From positions 1 through 56,350 of the forward strand of contig JANWVR010000106.1 in the NCBI GenBank assembly GCA_025056735.1: a DNA stretch of 56,350 bases, read 5' to 3'. This DNA is from Saprospiraceae bacterium (GTDB taxonomy: Bacteria; Bacteroidota; Bacteroidia; Chitinophagales; Saprospiraceae). The position numbers and the translations under genes were made by a program. Shown in pieces: positions 15,765 to 24,800 of the stretch. The stretch's first letter is position 1. Each line of letters begins with the position of its first letter. The notes under the pieces are model-generated. The model did no database searches. It was not told the origin of the DNA and was given only the letters and a program-made list of their open reading frames with translations.

Positions 15765-16199
15765 CTATTTTTTTTCTACAGGCACCCGATACCAGTATTG
15801 CGTGCGGTAAAACGGTCCTAAATATCCGCGCAATACCAACACGTTCGGATCGCCCTCTTTGAGCCAAAACTTGCAGGTGTACCACTTGCCTTTCTCAGGG
15901 TCTAAAATTCGCCCCGATTGCCAGTAACCCTCCTTTTTTTGCATGTTCTCCACAATCACCATACCCACTAACGGCTTGCCCTTACGCTCATCCGGACACT
16001 TCTCACATTTCTTGTCGGGCGCCGACTTGAGCAGGCGGACGATCTTACCGTACAGCTGACCCTTATCCTCGTAAATCTCAACGTGGCTCTTGGCTTCGTT
16101 GGTCTCATCGTCTATCGTTTTCCAAACGCCAACAGGCGATTGGCCCATAAGAGGCCAGGCAAGTGCGCCCAGCAGCAAACCAAATACTAAACGGAGCAT
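15765..16199 (-). CDS. DUF2147 family secreted protein
   Basis: The 144-aa protein has a signal peptide (MLRLVFGLLLGALAWPLMGQ, cleavage after about residue 20) and the DUF2147 layout. That layout comprises SPVGVWKTIDDETNEAKSHV, IYEDKGQLYGKIVRLL, a CEKC pair around residue 65, GRILDPEKGKWYTCKFWL and LVLRGYLGPFYRTQYWYRV. It is expected to be a small periplasmic or surface lipocalin-like beta-barrel; the substrate is unknown. It sits between tRNA-Gln and bTHX on the minus strand, with no sign of an operon. Confidence 0.87.
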   Translation of the reverse strand: MLRLVFGLLLGALAWPLMGQSPVGVWKTIDDETNEAKSHVEIYEDKGQLYGKIVRLLKSAPDKKCEKCPDERKGKPLVGMVIVENMQKKEGYWQSGRILDPEKGKWYTCKFWLKEGDPNVLVLRGYLGPFYRTQYWYRVPVEKK

Positions 16200-16264
16200 G
16201 ACAGTAATGTTTTATAAATAACAAAAGGAGTCTTCTTTCCTACATCCGAACACTTCGGGCGGGA

Positions 16265-16302
16265 GAGAGCCATCCTCTGCACATCTTTTGAGAATGGCCC
16301 TC
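16265..16302. repeat. Imperfect inverted repeat between DUF2147 and bTHX
   Basis: GAGAGCCATCCTC (16265-16277) pairs with GAGAATGGCCCTC (16290-16302) with two mismatches. It lies 21 bp past the bTHX stop and could help end that transcript, but it lacks a U-tract. Confidence 0.4.
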
Positions 16303-16322
16303 GAACGCCGCAGCAAAACTAT

Positions 16323-16439
16323 TTACTGCTGCGCAGCCGCCTTTTTAGCAGCGCGTAACTTCGAAGGCTTCGGGCGGCTCTTCCCATTGGAGCCGCGCCA
16401 GATTTTGCCGCGCTTCGTTTTTACATCTCCTTTGCCCAT
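16323..16439 (-). CDS. Ribosomal protein bTHX (Thx)
   Basis: This is a 38-aa, very basic protein: MGKGDVKTKRGKIWRGSNGK, then SRPKPSKLRAAKKAAAQQ. The GKGDxKTKRGKIxxGSxGxxRP core is the signature of the small 30S-associated Thx protein, found in Bacteroidota and Thermus. It is believed to stabilise the head of the small subunit. ATG 16439 was chosen over an in-frame upstream ATG at 16574, because the latter would add 45 unrelated residues and cross the promoter. The transcript should begin about 30 nt upstream from an excellent promoter. Confidence 0.92.
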   Translation of the reverse strand: MGKGDVKTKRGKIWRGSNGKSRPKPSKLRAAKKAAAQQ

Positions 16440-16474
16440 CTTCTTTGATAAAATAATCTGGTAAAAACAGGGCG

Positions 16475-16504
16475 CAAAAATAAACGGAGTCGGTCTTTTC
16501 CAAA
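16475..16504 (-). promoter_or_regulatory. Promoter of the bTHX gene
   Basis: On the minus strand, TTTG (complement of 16501-16504), an 18-nt spacer, and TATTTTTG (complement of 16475-16482) give a near-perfect Bacteroidota -33/-7 pair, 36 nt before the start codon. Confidence 0.75.
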
Positions 16505-16627
16505 GGCAAGCAAAAGGCGGTTTTTTAATGTACATCTGTTTTTCTATCCAATGACGTATATCGCCGCCTTTCAATCCAGTGGCTAAGGCAACGCTATTTC
16601 ACCAACGCTAAAGACCTGAAAAGCCGT

Positions 16628-17281
16628 TCAATTATTCCCAAACGCAAAGCGACCGCCCAGGCCAAACTGGAACAGCCCAATGGAATTTTCCACACCTCCT
16701 AAGCGATAATAGCCGATATCTAAACCAAACTTGTTGCGCTTGCCCAAAAGGATACCCGTGTTACCACCCAGGTAAGAAAGGCCGTTTTCCACTCCAGCGA
16801 ACGTAGTAAACTGACGGATATAACGCGGCGTCAGGTACCAGCCAAAGCTCTCCGACGGGTGAATAGAGAGATAAACGGGCACCTGTACGTTTAAAAGACC
16901 CAAAACTACTCCGAAACTACCCACCTCGGCGCCCAGCGACATCGCAAAGGGCGACTGGCGGTCGCCAATCACTTGAAACTTGGCGCCAATGCCGACGTTC
17001 AGGTTCGTGTTCAGGCGTAGCGTCAAATCTACCTTTTCGCTCACACCATACCGCCCCCCAAACTCTAAACTCGGAAAGGTCAGCGTAGGCACATTTACTG
17101 TTACACTGTCGTCCTCCCAAGCGTCAAAATTTGGTGTGGCCGAAACGTTCAGCGAGGCATAAAACTCGCCGTTATTTCTGCCTACTGTGCGACCGTCTTG
17201 AAAACCGGTCAGCGAAGCACAACTGGCTAAGAAAAGCACCGTTCCCCCGAAAAGGAACCAGGACATAAGTTGTCTCAACAT
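16628..17281 (-). CDS. Outer-membrane lipoprotein with beta-barrel-like domain
   Basis: The 217-aa protein begins with a lipoprotein signal (WFLFGGTVLFLASC, lipobox LASC with C21). It continues with repeated beta-strands (LTFPSLEFGGRYGVSEKVDL, LRLNTNLNVGIGAKFQV, YLTPRYIRQF, NKFGLDIGYYRLGG) and ends LFQFGLGGRFAFGNN. This resembles barrel-forming envelope proteins; no specific family was recognised. It is separately transcribed (promoter box at 17344-17351). The aminotransferase gene upstream on the same strand ends 118 bp away. Confidence 0.72.
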   Translation of the reverse strand: MLRQLMSWFLFGGTVLFLASCASLTGFQDGRTVGRNNGEFYASLNVSATPNFDAWEDDSVTVNVPTLTFPSLEFGGRYGVSEKVDLTLRLNTNLNVGIGAKFQVIGDRQSPFAMSLGAEVGSFGVVLGLLNVQVPVYLSIHPSESFGWYLTPRYIRQFTTFAGVENGLSYLGGNTGILLGKRNKFGLDIGYYRLGGVENSIGLFQFGLGGRFAFGNN

Positions 17282-17343
17282 AAGTATCTGTTTTAGAGTG
17301 TGAAAAAGTGGCTAAACGGCAAAGTCTTCTATTAGCGACGCAA

Positions 17344-17351
17344 CAAAGGTA
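17344..17351 (-). promoter_or_regulatory. -7 promoter box TACCTTTG of the lipoprotein gene
   Basis: The complement of CAAAGGTA is an exact TAnnTTTG match, 63 nt before the start codon at 17281. No good -33 element is visible. Confidence 0.5.
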
Positions 17352-17398
17352 GTGTAGCTTCACTATTATCGCGTTCTTAAGGGGCCCTTAAACATTCC

Positions 17399-18589
17399 TT
17401 AAAACCAAGCGATTGCATCTAAGGAGTTCACAATAGCCTGGCAAGCTGTGCTAATTTCCTCTGGCGAAATGATGAGCGGCGGTGCAATGCGCAATGCGCG
17501 GTCGTTAAATAGAAACCAATCCGTAACGACGCCGCGCTGCAGGCATTCGGCGATCACGCGTTGCACCAGCGCAGCATTGTCCAAGTCCACAGCCAGCCAC
17601 AACCCGGCGCTGCGCACCTCGCGAATGCGCGGATGAATAAGCTTCTCGCGAAAAAGTCGCTCCTTGGCCGATACCTGGGCCATGAGTTCGCCCTCGATGA
17701 GCACTTGCATCGTAGCCAGCGCCGCCGCTGCACTCACCGGATGGCCTCCAAATGTGGTGATATGGCCCAACGGCGGATCGTGTGAAAGCACTTCCATGAC
17801 TTGCCGTGGCGCGATAAAAGCGCCAATCGGCATGCCGCCGCCAAAACCTTTGCCGAGCAGCAGAACATCGGGACGAATACCGTAATGCTCAAAAGCAAAA
17901 AGCGTCCCCGTACGCCCACAACCGGCCTGTATTTCGTCCAGTACGAGCAGGGCGCCTACCGCATCGCAGCGCCGGCGCAGCGCTTGCAGCCAGGACACAT
18001 CAGGTAGCGTCAGACCCGACTCGGCCTGTATCGTTTCAACGATGACTGCCGCCGTGCGCGTCGTAATCTGTTCCAAACAGGCGTGGCAATTGTACGAGAT
18101 ATGCCGGATGCCCGGCAGCAACGGGTGGTAAGGAAGGGTAAAGTCTGTAGGCCACATCAAGCTGGCCGCTCCCTGGGTGCTGCCGTGATAGGCCCAACGA
18201 CAGGCCACTATCTCGGGCCGACCTGTATAGCGTTTCGCCAGTTTCATGGCTCCTTCCGTAGCCTCAGTACCCGAGTTAACGAAATAAACAGCGTCTAACC
18301 CCGGCAGCCGTTCGGCCAGCAACGTCGCCAACCGAACCTGCGGTGCCAGCACATACTCTCCGTAAACCATCGTATGCCAGTAACGCTCCAACTGCGCCCG
18401 CACTGCCGCCTCCACCTTCGGATGTCGATGCCCAAGACTACTGACGCCAATGCCAGCAATCAGATCTATGTATCGCCGTCCTCCCGTGTCGTACAAATAT
18501 ACGCCCTCGGCGCGCTCAATTTCTAAGCCCAACGGCGCCGTGGAGGTCTGCGCTACATGGCGCAAAAACAACTGTCTTAAGGAGAGCAT
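17399..18589 (-). CDS. Class-III PLP-dependent aminotransferase (acetylornithine/GABA aminotransferase type)
   Basis: The 396-aa enzyme shows the class-III signature: VNSGTEATEGAMKLAKRYTG (residues 104-123), WAYHGSTQGAAS, LLVLDEIQAGCGRTG with D218, and LLLGKGFGGGMPIGAF with the Schiff-base lysine K247, then TFGGHPVSAAAA. These enzymes transfer the omega-amino group of substrates such as acetylornithine, ornithine, lysine or GABA to 2-oxoglutarate. The exact substrate cannot be read here, and no arginine genes are adjacent. ATG 18589 gives MLSLRQLFLRHVAQTS, the typical start; an in-frame ATG at 18634 lies in the hairpin element upstream. The leader may contain that hairpin if transcription starts at the box near 18720. 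Confidence 0.9.
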   Translation of the reverse strand: MLSLRQLFLRHVAQTSTAPLGLEIERAEGVYLYDTGGRRYIDLIAGIGVSSLGHRHPKVEAAVRAQLERYWHTMVYGEYVLAPQVRLATLLAERLPGLDAVYFVNSGTEATEGAMKLAKRYTGRPEIVACRWAYHGSTQGAASLMWPTDFTLPYHPLLPGIRHISYNCHACLEQITTRTAAVIVETIQAESGLTLPDVSWLQALRRRCDAVGALLVLDEIQAGCGRTGTLFAFEHYGIRPDVLLLGKGFGGGMPIGAFIAPRQVMEVLSHDPPLGHITTFGGHPVSAAAALATMQVLIEGELMAQVSAKERLFREKLIHPRIREVRSAGLWLAVDLDNAALVQRVIAECLQRGVVTDWFLFNDRALRIAPPLIISPEEISTACQAIVNSLDAIAWF

Positions 18590-18611
18590 GCCTTCGGAAG
18601 GCAAAGAAAGA

Positions 18612-18688
18612 GCATAAAATGAAAAAGCCCTCATCCAGCATTTCGCGGATAGAGGGCCATCCCAAAAACCGATTACATTCTTTTATGC
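18612..18688 (-). ncRNA. Candidate small RNA / structured terminator element, copy 1
   Basis: On the minus strand the 20-nt box AATCGGTTTTTGGGATGGCC (complement of 18655-18674) runs into a hairpin made of GCCCTCTATCC and GGATGAGGGC (18647-18657 with 18627-18636), followed by TTTTT. An outer inverted repeat (GCATAAAA at 18612-18619 with TTTTATGC at 18681-18688) encloses it. A TATTTTTG box at 18720-18727 could start a roughly 90-nt RNA ending at the U-run. The same 20-nt box with its own hairpin and U-run occurs at 56,116-56,165. It may equally be the terminator of the giant gene or an attenuator for the aminotransferase. Confidence 0.5.
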
Positions 18689-18719
18689 AGAGTACATAAG
18701 TCCTAAACGAAACCTGCGG

Positions 18720-18727
18720 CAAAAATA
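18720..18727 (-). promoter_or_regulatory. -7 promoter box TATTTTTG
   Basis: This is an exact TAnnTTTG match on the minus strand, between the giant gene's stop and the 18612-18688 element. It would give either the aminotransferase mRNA with a ~125-nt leader or a small RNA. The -33 region is not convincing. Confidence 0.45.
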
Positions 18728-18841
18728 TCTTGAAACACACAACCAGTAGTAGAACGCCGTCCTCATTTTTCGACAAAAAGTAGGCTCATGTCCGCTGTCC
18801 GTCGTTTGCTGGCCAGCAAAATTAGCTATGGTTGTAATGGT

Positions 18842-21800
18842 TTACCGCACGATTGTTACATCTCCCATGCGAAGTACGCGGCGCACCCGACCGCAATAAT
18901 TTACATCGGCTGATACGTGCCATACAAACACTGCTGGCTGCATGGGGGTGCTTCGGAACGGCCCGCGCCAACCTTCCTGCGGGTCTTGCGTGCGGAACAT
19001 CAAATTGCCCCAGCGATCATAAATCTCAAACCGATAGTTACTCAGGCTTAAATTCGGTGCGAAATACGGCCGGAACTGGCTGTTGTCGGCATCGCCAGAC
19101 TCAGGTGCAAATACGTTGGGCATGTAAAAGAACTCGACGTCAGGCCGCTCCCTGTCCCAGCGTACGCGCACCTCACGTCGTACGCGCTCGCAAATGTTGC
19201 TGATTTCAACAGTGTAAATACCGGGTTCAAACACCTCAATCTGTGGCGTTTGCGCTCCCGTACTCCACTGGTAAGCTAAACCCGTCAGGGTGCCGCTCAC
19301 TGCTGGCGCTAACACTACCCCCTCAGCACTGCAGGGCAGAAGCGCTCCGTTCCCCAGCGCAACCGACAGCGGCGCTAGCGCCGGCACTTCAGCAGGCTGC
19401 TCAAACACGCAGCCATTGGCATCTCTGAGTCGAAGCACATAAGGGCCGGGAGGCAAGTTGAGGAAGCGCAAATCGCTCTGGAACGTCTTGCCATCTAGCG
19501 AATACTGGTACGGCGGAAGACCACCCGAGGGCTGGCTGACAGTCAGCCCGCCGGTGCTGCTGTTAGCGCAGGAAGCCTGTGCTTGCACGGCGAAGGTAGC
19601 TGAAGGATAGGCCAACACCTGCACTACAACGATGGAGTCGCAGCCCGCCGAATTGATAAAAGCAAACCTGCGCGTCTCTCCCGCGCGCACGGCTGTGCTA
19701 TTGAAGGAAAACACTTCGTCAGGACATACGCGCACTCGAAGCGTATCTACCGAGGTCGGCAGTGCGCTCACCACGACCGTTACCACCGAGTCGCAACCCT
19801 GGCTGCTAGTCAGCACAAAGTCCCGCACCGCACCAATGGGCAGCGCTACGCCCTGATAAACAAAGGATTGACCCGGACAGGCGCCCGCGCGCAGCGTGCT
19901 GCTCGCAGCCGGAATAGCCGCCACGTTTACCGTCAGCACAGAGTCGCAACCGGCGGCGTTTTGCAAAGTAAAGGTTTGGCTACTGCCTGCTGGGATGAGC
20001 GTTCCGTTGTAGTTGTACGATTTTCCGGCGCAGGCGCTGACGTTGAGCGTGCCCGCAGTGGCCGGCAGGGCCGCCACGTTCACCGTCAGCACGGAGTCGC
20101 AACCGGCGGCGTTTTGCAAAGTAAAGGTTTGGCTACTGCCTGCTGGGATGAGCGTTCCGTTGTAGTCGTACGACTTTCCGGCACAGGCGCTGACGTTGAG
20201 CGTGCCTAAAGTGGCGGGCAGGGCCGCCACGTTCACCGTTAGGACGGAGTCGCAACCGGCGGCGTTTTGCAGGGTAAAGGTTCGGCTGCTGCCTGCCGGA
20301 ATGAGCGTTCCGTTGTAGTCGTACGACCTTCCGGCGCAGGCGCTGACGTTGAGCGTGCCCGAAGTGGCCGGGATTTCGGAGACGGTAACGGTAACTAAGG
20401 AGTCGCAACCGTCGGCAGTGACGTAGGCGAAAGTATGGCTCCCCCCCGCTGGAATGGGTGTTCCATTAAAAAGCAAGGTCTCCCCCGTGCAGGCGCTCAA
20501 TTGAATGCCGGTAGTATAGGCGCCGACGCACGTTTGCCGGAGGAGCAAGGCGACCTGGGTGGCGGCGTCGCACCCGACTAAATTCGCGCTGGCCTGGCCG
20601 ATGACGACCTTCCAGCCGGGCGGCAGGGCGCTGGTGTCAATGGCCGCCGTGTAGCCGCCGGCAGGCACGTTGGCAAAGGCAAAAGCGCCGTTGGCGCCCG
20701 AAAGGCCAGACCCTACCGCTGTGCCGCCTTGCCACAGACGCACCAGCACGCCGCTGACGAGCGTATCGCCTGCATCCACGATGCCGTTGCCGTTCACATC
20801 GGCCCACACCCGGCCTAGCACGGCGCCAAAGCCGTTGTACAGGTTGAGCGTCAACGGCCTGCTGCGGTTGGTGCAGCCAAAGATATCGGTCAGCACGGCG
20901 TGATACGTGCCGCTTTGCGTCGGCACAAGGTTGGGCGATGTGGCGCCCGGTAGGGGATTCCCATTCAAAAACCACTGCCAGGCCGTAATGCCGGGGATGT
21001 TCGGAGCGCAGAGCGTATCAGGGCGGCAGCGCGTGTGGCAGCCCGCTGGAACAGCCGATACCTGCGGACCGGGTAAGATGACCACCGGATTGCTGCGCGC
21101 TTCGCAGCCAAACTCGTTGATGACGCGCAGGAAGTAGCGCCCGGGCTGAGTTGTCGTCAGCGGCACGCCCTTGTGGCCTGTGTTCCATACAAATTGCCAG
21201 TTGCCCGGGTTGGGGCCGTTGTACGTGAGCGTGTTCGTCGTTCCAGCACAGGGCGGCGAGGCTAAATTACCGATAGAAAAGCCTGACGGCACGGGGTTTA
21301 CATTTACCACAAACGGCGGCGACACGCTGGTGCAGCCCGTCGTCAGGTCGGTTACCGTCACGGTGTACAGGTGCACGCCAACGGGCAGCCGGTTGTTGCG
21401 TTGCTCGGAAAACTCGATGCGCGTGCCCGTAACGCCCGTGGACCACGTGAATGTGAGATTGCCCTGGCCCTGAGCGATGAGGTACACATCGTCGCCAGCG
21501 CAGACGCTGTGCGAGGGGTAGGCCAGCCCAATGGTTTGGCCCAACTCGTTGATTATAGCCGCTTTAATGAGCGCGTCTGGCCCGGGCACGAAACGCACGG
21601 GCACGGGCGGCGGCGCGTAGGTACAGCCGTTGGCGTCGGTAAGCGTAACGCGGTAAACGCCCTCTTGCGTTACGACCAGCGTGTTGGCCTGGCTGCTGTC
21701 GCTCCACAGGTAGGCGACGCCGCCAGCAGGAGCCGTCAGCGTCAGCGTTCCACCTTCGCACAGGGGGGCGGGATTGGCGGGCGCGATGTTTCCGCTGTGC

Positions 21801-24800
21801 GTGTTGGCTACGACGTTTACGACACTGGTCTTCGTTGCCGTGCAGCCAAAATTGTCGGTGGCTATTGCTGTAACTGTGTAAGCGCCCGGCGAGAAGCGGT
21901 GGTAAGCCGGCGAGCCGGTGGCTGTATTCAGTGCGCCCGAAGCCGGGTCGCCGAAGTCCCAGGTCAGGTTTTCGCCGTTGCCCTCGAACAGCAGGGCATT
22001 GTCAGCGCATCCGCTGTTGGGCGTGCTGACCAAGGGCTGAGCGGGCTGGCGCACCTCTATATTTCGCGAAGCAGTCGCTGTGCAACCGCTGTTGGCCGTA
22101 ATGGTCAATTTTACTGCATAGGCGCCGCCGTTGGCAAAAACGTGGCTAGGTTCGCGCAGGTTGGAAGTATTGTTCGCTCCGGAGCCTGGGTCGCCAAAAT
22201 TCCAGCTCCAGGCCGTGATGCCGCTGGAAGGCAAATAGCTGCTTTCTTCTTTAAATAAAACCGACGCGCCAGCGCAGGCCGCTGGGGCGGAAAAACGCGC
22301 TACGGCTTCTACAGCAAAGGGCTCGTACAGAAAACAAACCTGGCCGGTGCTGATGGTGCGGGCAATCAAAAGCGCATTCTGGAAACCTACTTCCGGAAAT
22401 ACGCGATGCACTACGTCGCCCGAGTCAGCGGCAAAGATGCCTTTGCCCCACTGGAAAAAGCGCCATTGCGCCGAGCCGGGCAGGTAGTCTGGCCCTATGG
22501 CGCGGAAGCCCACGGAGTCGCAGCGCCCGGTAGGTAGGATTTGAATGGCCACCTGACCAGGCGTGCAGGGCGGCGCACTGCCGGGTATGGGCGCTCCCCC
22601 GCCGCCACCACCGCAGTCCTGGACAATGGCGAGCGGGCCGGCAGTGGCCGAACAGCCTGCCGCATTCGTTACCCGCACAGTGTACTGGCCGAATTGGTTA
22701 GTGGTAAAAGTTGGCGAATTGCCGCCCACGGTCGCGCCATTGCGGAACCATTCGTAAGTCAGGCCGCCGCCAGAATGGACTACCGCTTGCAAGGTTACAT
22801 TTTGCGGCGCGCAAAAAGCCGTAGGGTCGTTGGTCGAGAGCGTAACGTAGGGCGTCTCGCGCTGCGCAATGCTAAAGGAAGCCTTTATCGGACATCCATC
22901 GGCATCGTAGGCTTCTACGGTGTAATGTCCTGGTCCCAAGCGCGCTGTATCGGCGGTACTGAGCATCTGTTGATTGGCGTTGCGCCACTGGTAGTTGCTG
23001 TAGGTTTGCGCTGTGCGCACCACAGCGGTTTCGCCGGCGCATAGCGCTGTGGGGTGCTGCACTGTCGCGGGCGATGGCGGCGATACGGTTACCGAAAAGG
23101 CCGCCGTTTGGCTGCAGGCCGAGGCTCGAAGGGCGTGAATGCCCCCGCGAGGCCAGTACACGGTTACGCGATTTGTACCCTGTCCGGCAGTAATGACGCC
23201 CGCGTCGGCAGGCTGTACGCTCCACTGGATATTGAGGCCCGAAAGGCCCGGCAATTCATATTGAGCGGTTTCGCCCACGCACAACGTGTCGGGGCCGGAG
23301 AGCGTGGCGCCGCTGAGCGCCTGAACGTTTAGCGTGGCCGAGGCCGAAAGGCAGCCCAGTCCATCGTTGGAAAGTGTCTGGGCTGAAAGTTGGTACGGGC
23401 CATTGGGCTGCCAGGTAATGTTGATGGGGTTGCCCAAGAGCGTTTGGGGCGCACCCGGGCCGTTTTGCACCGTCCAGCGCACGGTAGCGCCGGCGGGTAC
23501 GCCCTCGGCGGCGTACGTTAGCGTTTGTCCCGGGCAGATGACCGCCGGCCCGCGGATACCTGTTGGCACGGCAGGCGGGGTCGGCACGCGCACGCCCCAC
23601 TCGCGCGCGTCGGTGCACGTTTGGGCGGGATTGGCTGGCACAGCGCGCATGCGGTAATAGCCCGCGCCCGCATTCAGCGGGGCCAGCACCGATGCCGATG
23701 GGCCGGGCGATGTCCACACCGGAGAACCGTTGGGGCCAAGGAGCGTCCAGTGGCTCGACAGGTTCTGATTATTGACCGTCAGGCGCGACAGAAAGCTGCC
23801 GGATGTACCAGCGCACACTTCTACCGGCCCATTGAGGAAAAAGGGAGATAGGATGCGCACTTCAATGGTATCCTGCCCGCCGCACTCTAAGTAACAGTTG
23901 TCGTAACGCACCGACAGGCGATGCACGGCGTTGGGATTAGCCGAACCGCCCCACCGCACCACAATGCGCGACGTGCCTTGGCCTTCCATAATCGTTCCAC
24001 CGCTGGAGAGCGTCCACACAAAGCCTGTGCCGCCGTAAGCCTCGATGCTATACGCCTCCTCGGCGTTGGGGCACACGCGCTCGCGGCCCTGGATTTGGGC
24101 GTTGTCGTCTATGATGGGAATGCGCACTAAGGTAGGGAACGGACAGGCCGCTCCGGCACACGCCTGTGGCGATAGCCAGATGGCGCCCACCGGGCCAGTG
24201 TTCCATCGAATAGCGATACTATCGGCTCCGGGTACGCCGCCGCCCAGCACCGAGCCATTCGGGCTGATGCTCCACTGAATGCCCGAGCAATTGGCTGCCG
24301 CGCGATACGTGGCCGTCGTCCCGGCGCACAGGTCGCCCACGCAGTCAAGCGTCGGGGACTCTGCATCAAGCACCTCGACCACCGCCTCCGTCGTATCGGT
24401 GCACAGGCAGCCAGTAGTAGCTATTAAGCGGACGGTATAGACGCCTGGTTTTGTAAAGGTGTGTTGCGCATTGACCGTTCGGCTGACCAACAGGTCATCG
24501 CTGAAAAACCACTCGTAGCGGTCGGCATTCTGGCTGCGGTTGTCGAACCACACCGTCTGGCCTTTGCAAATGCGCACCGTATCGCTGCCCGCAGCCGGTG
24601 GCGGGCTGACATCAAAGGCAGCGCGTGGCTCTTCCACAATGGTTACGCACAGCCCCGCCTCCCCTACACAAGGCGGCTGGCTATTGGAGAAGACCACTGC
24701 CGAAACATAGCCGGCGCCGGAAGCGCCCCAGTGCACCGTAACAGCCGTGCGGTGCGGCTGGTGAATGCGAAAGCTGTCGGCTCCAATGACCGACCAGGTG

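Noticed and set aside
18590-18634. Upstream ATG (18634) as the start of the aminotransferase
   Set aside because: The extra 15 residues are encoded by the hairpin element and do not match the family N-terminus.
18600-18690. Known metabolite riboswitch in the aminotransferase leader
   Set aside because: No recognised riboswitch core; the sequence is better described as a conserved box plus terminator-like hairpin shared with another locus.
21371-22258. 295-codon plus-strand frame inside the giant gene
   Set aside because: Antisense shadow in GC-rich repeat DNA; the sense product shows PKD modules across the same region.
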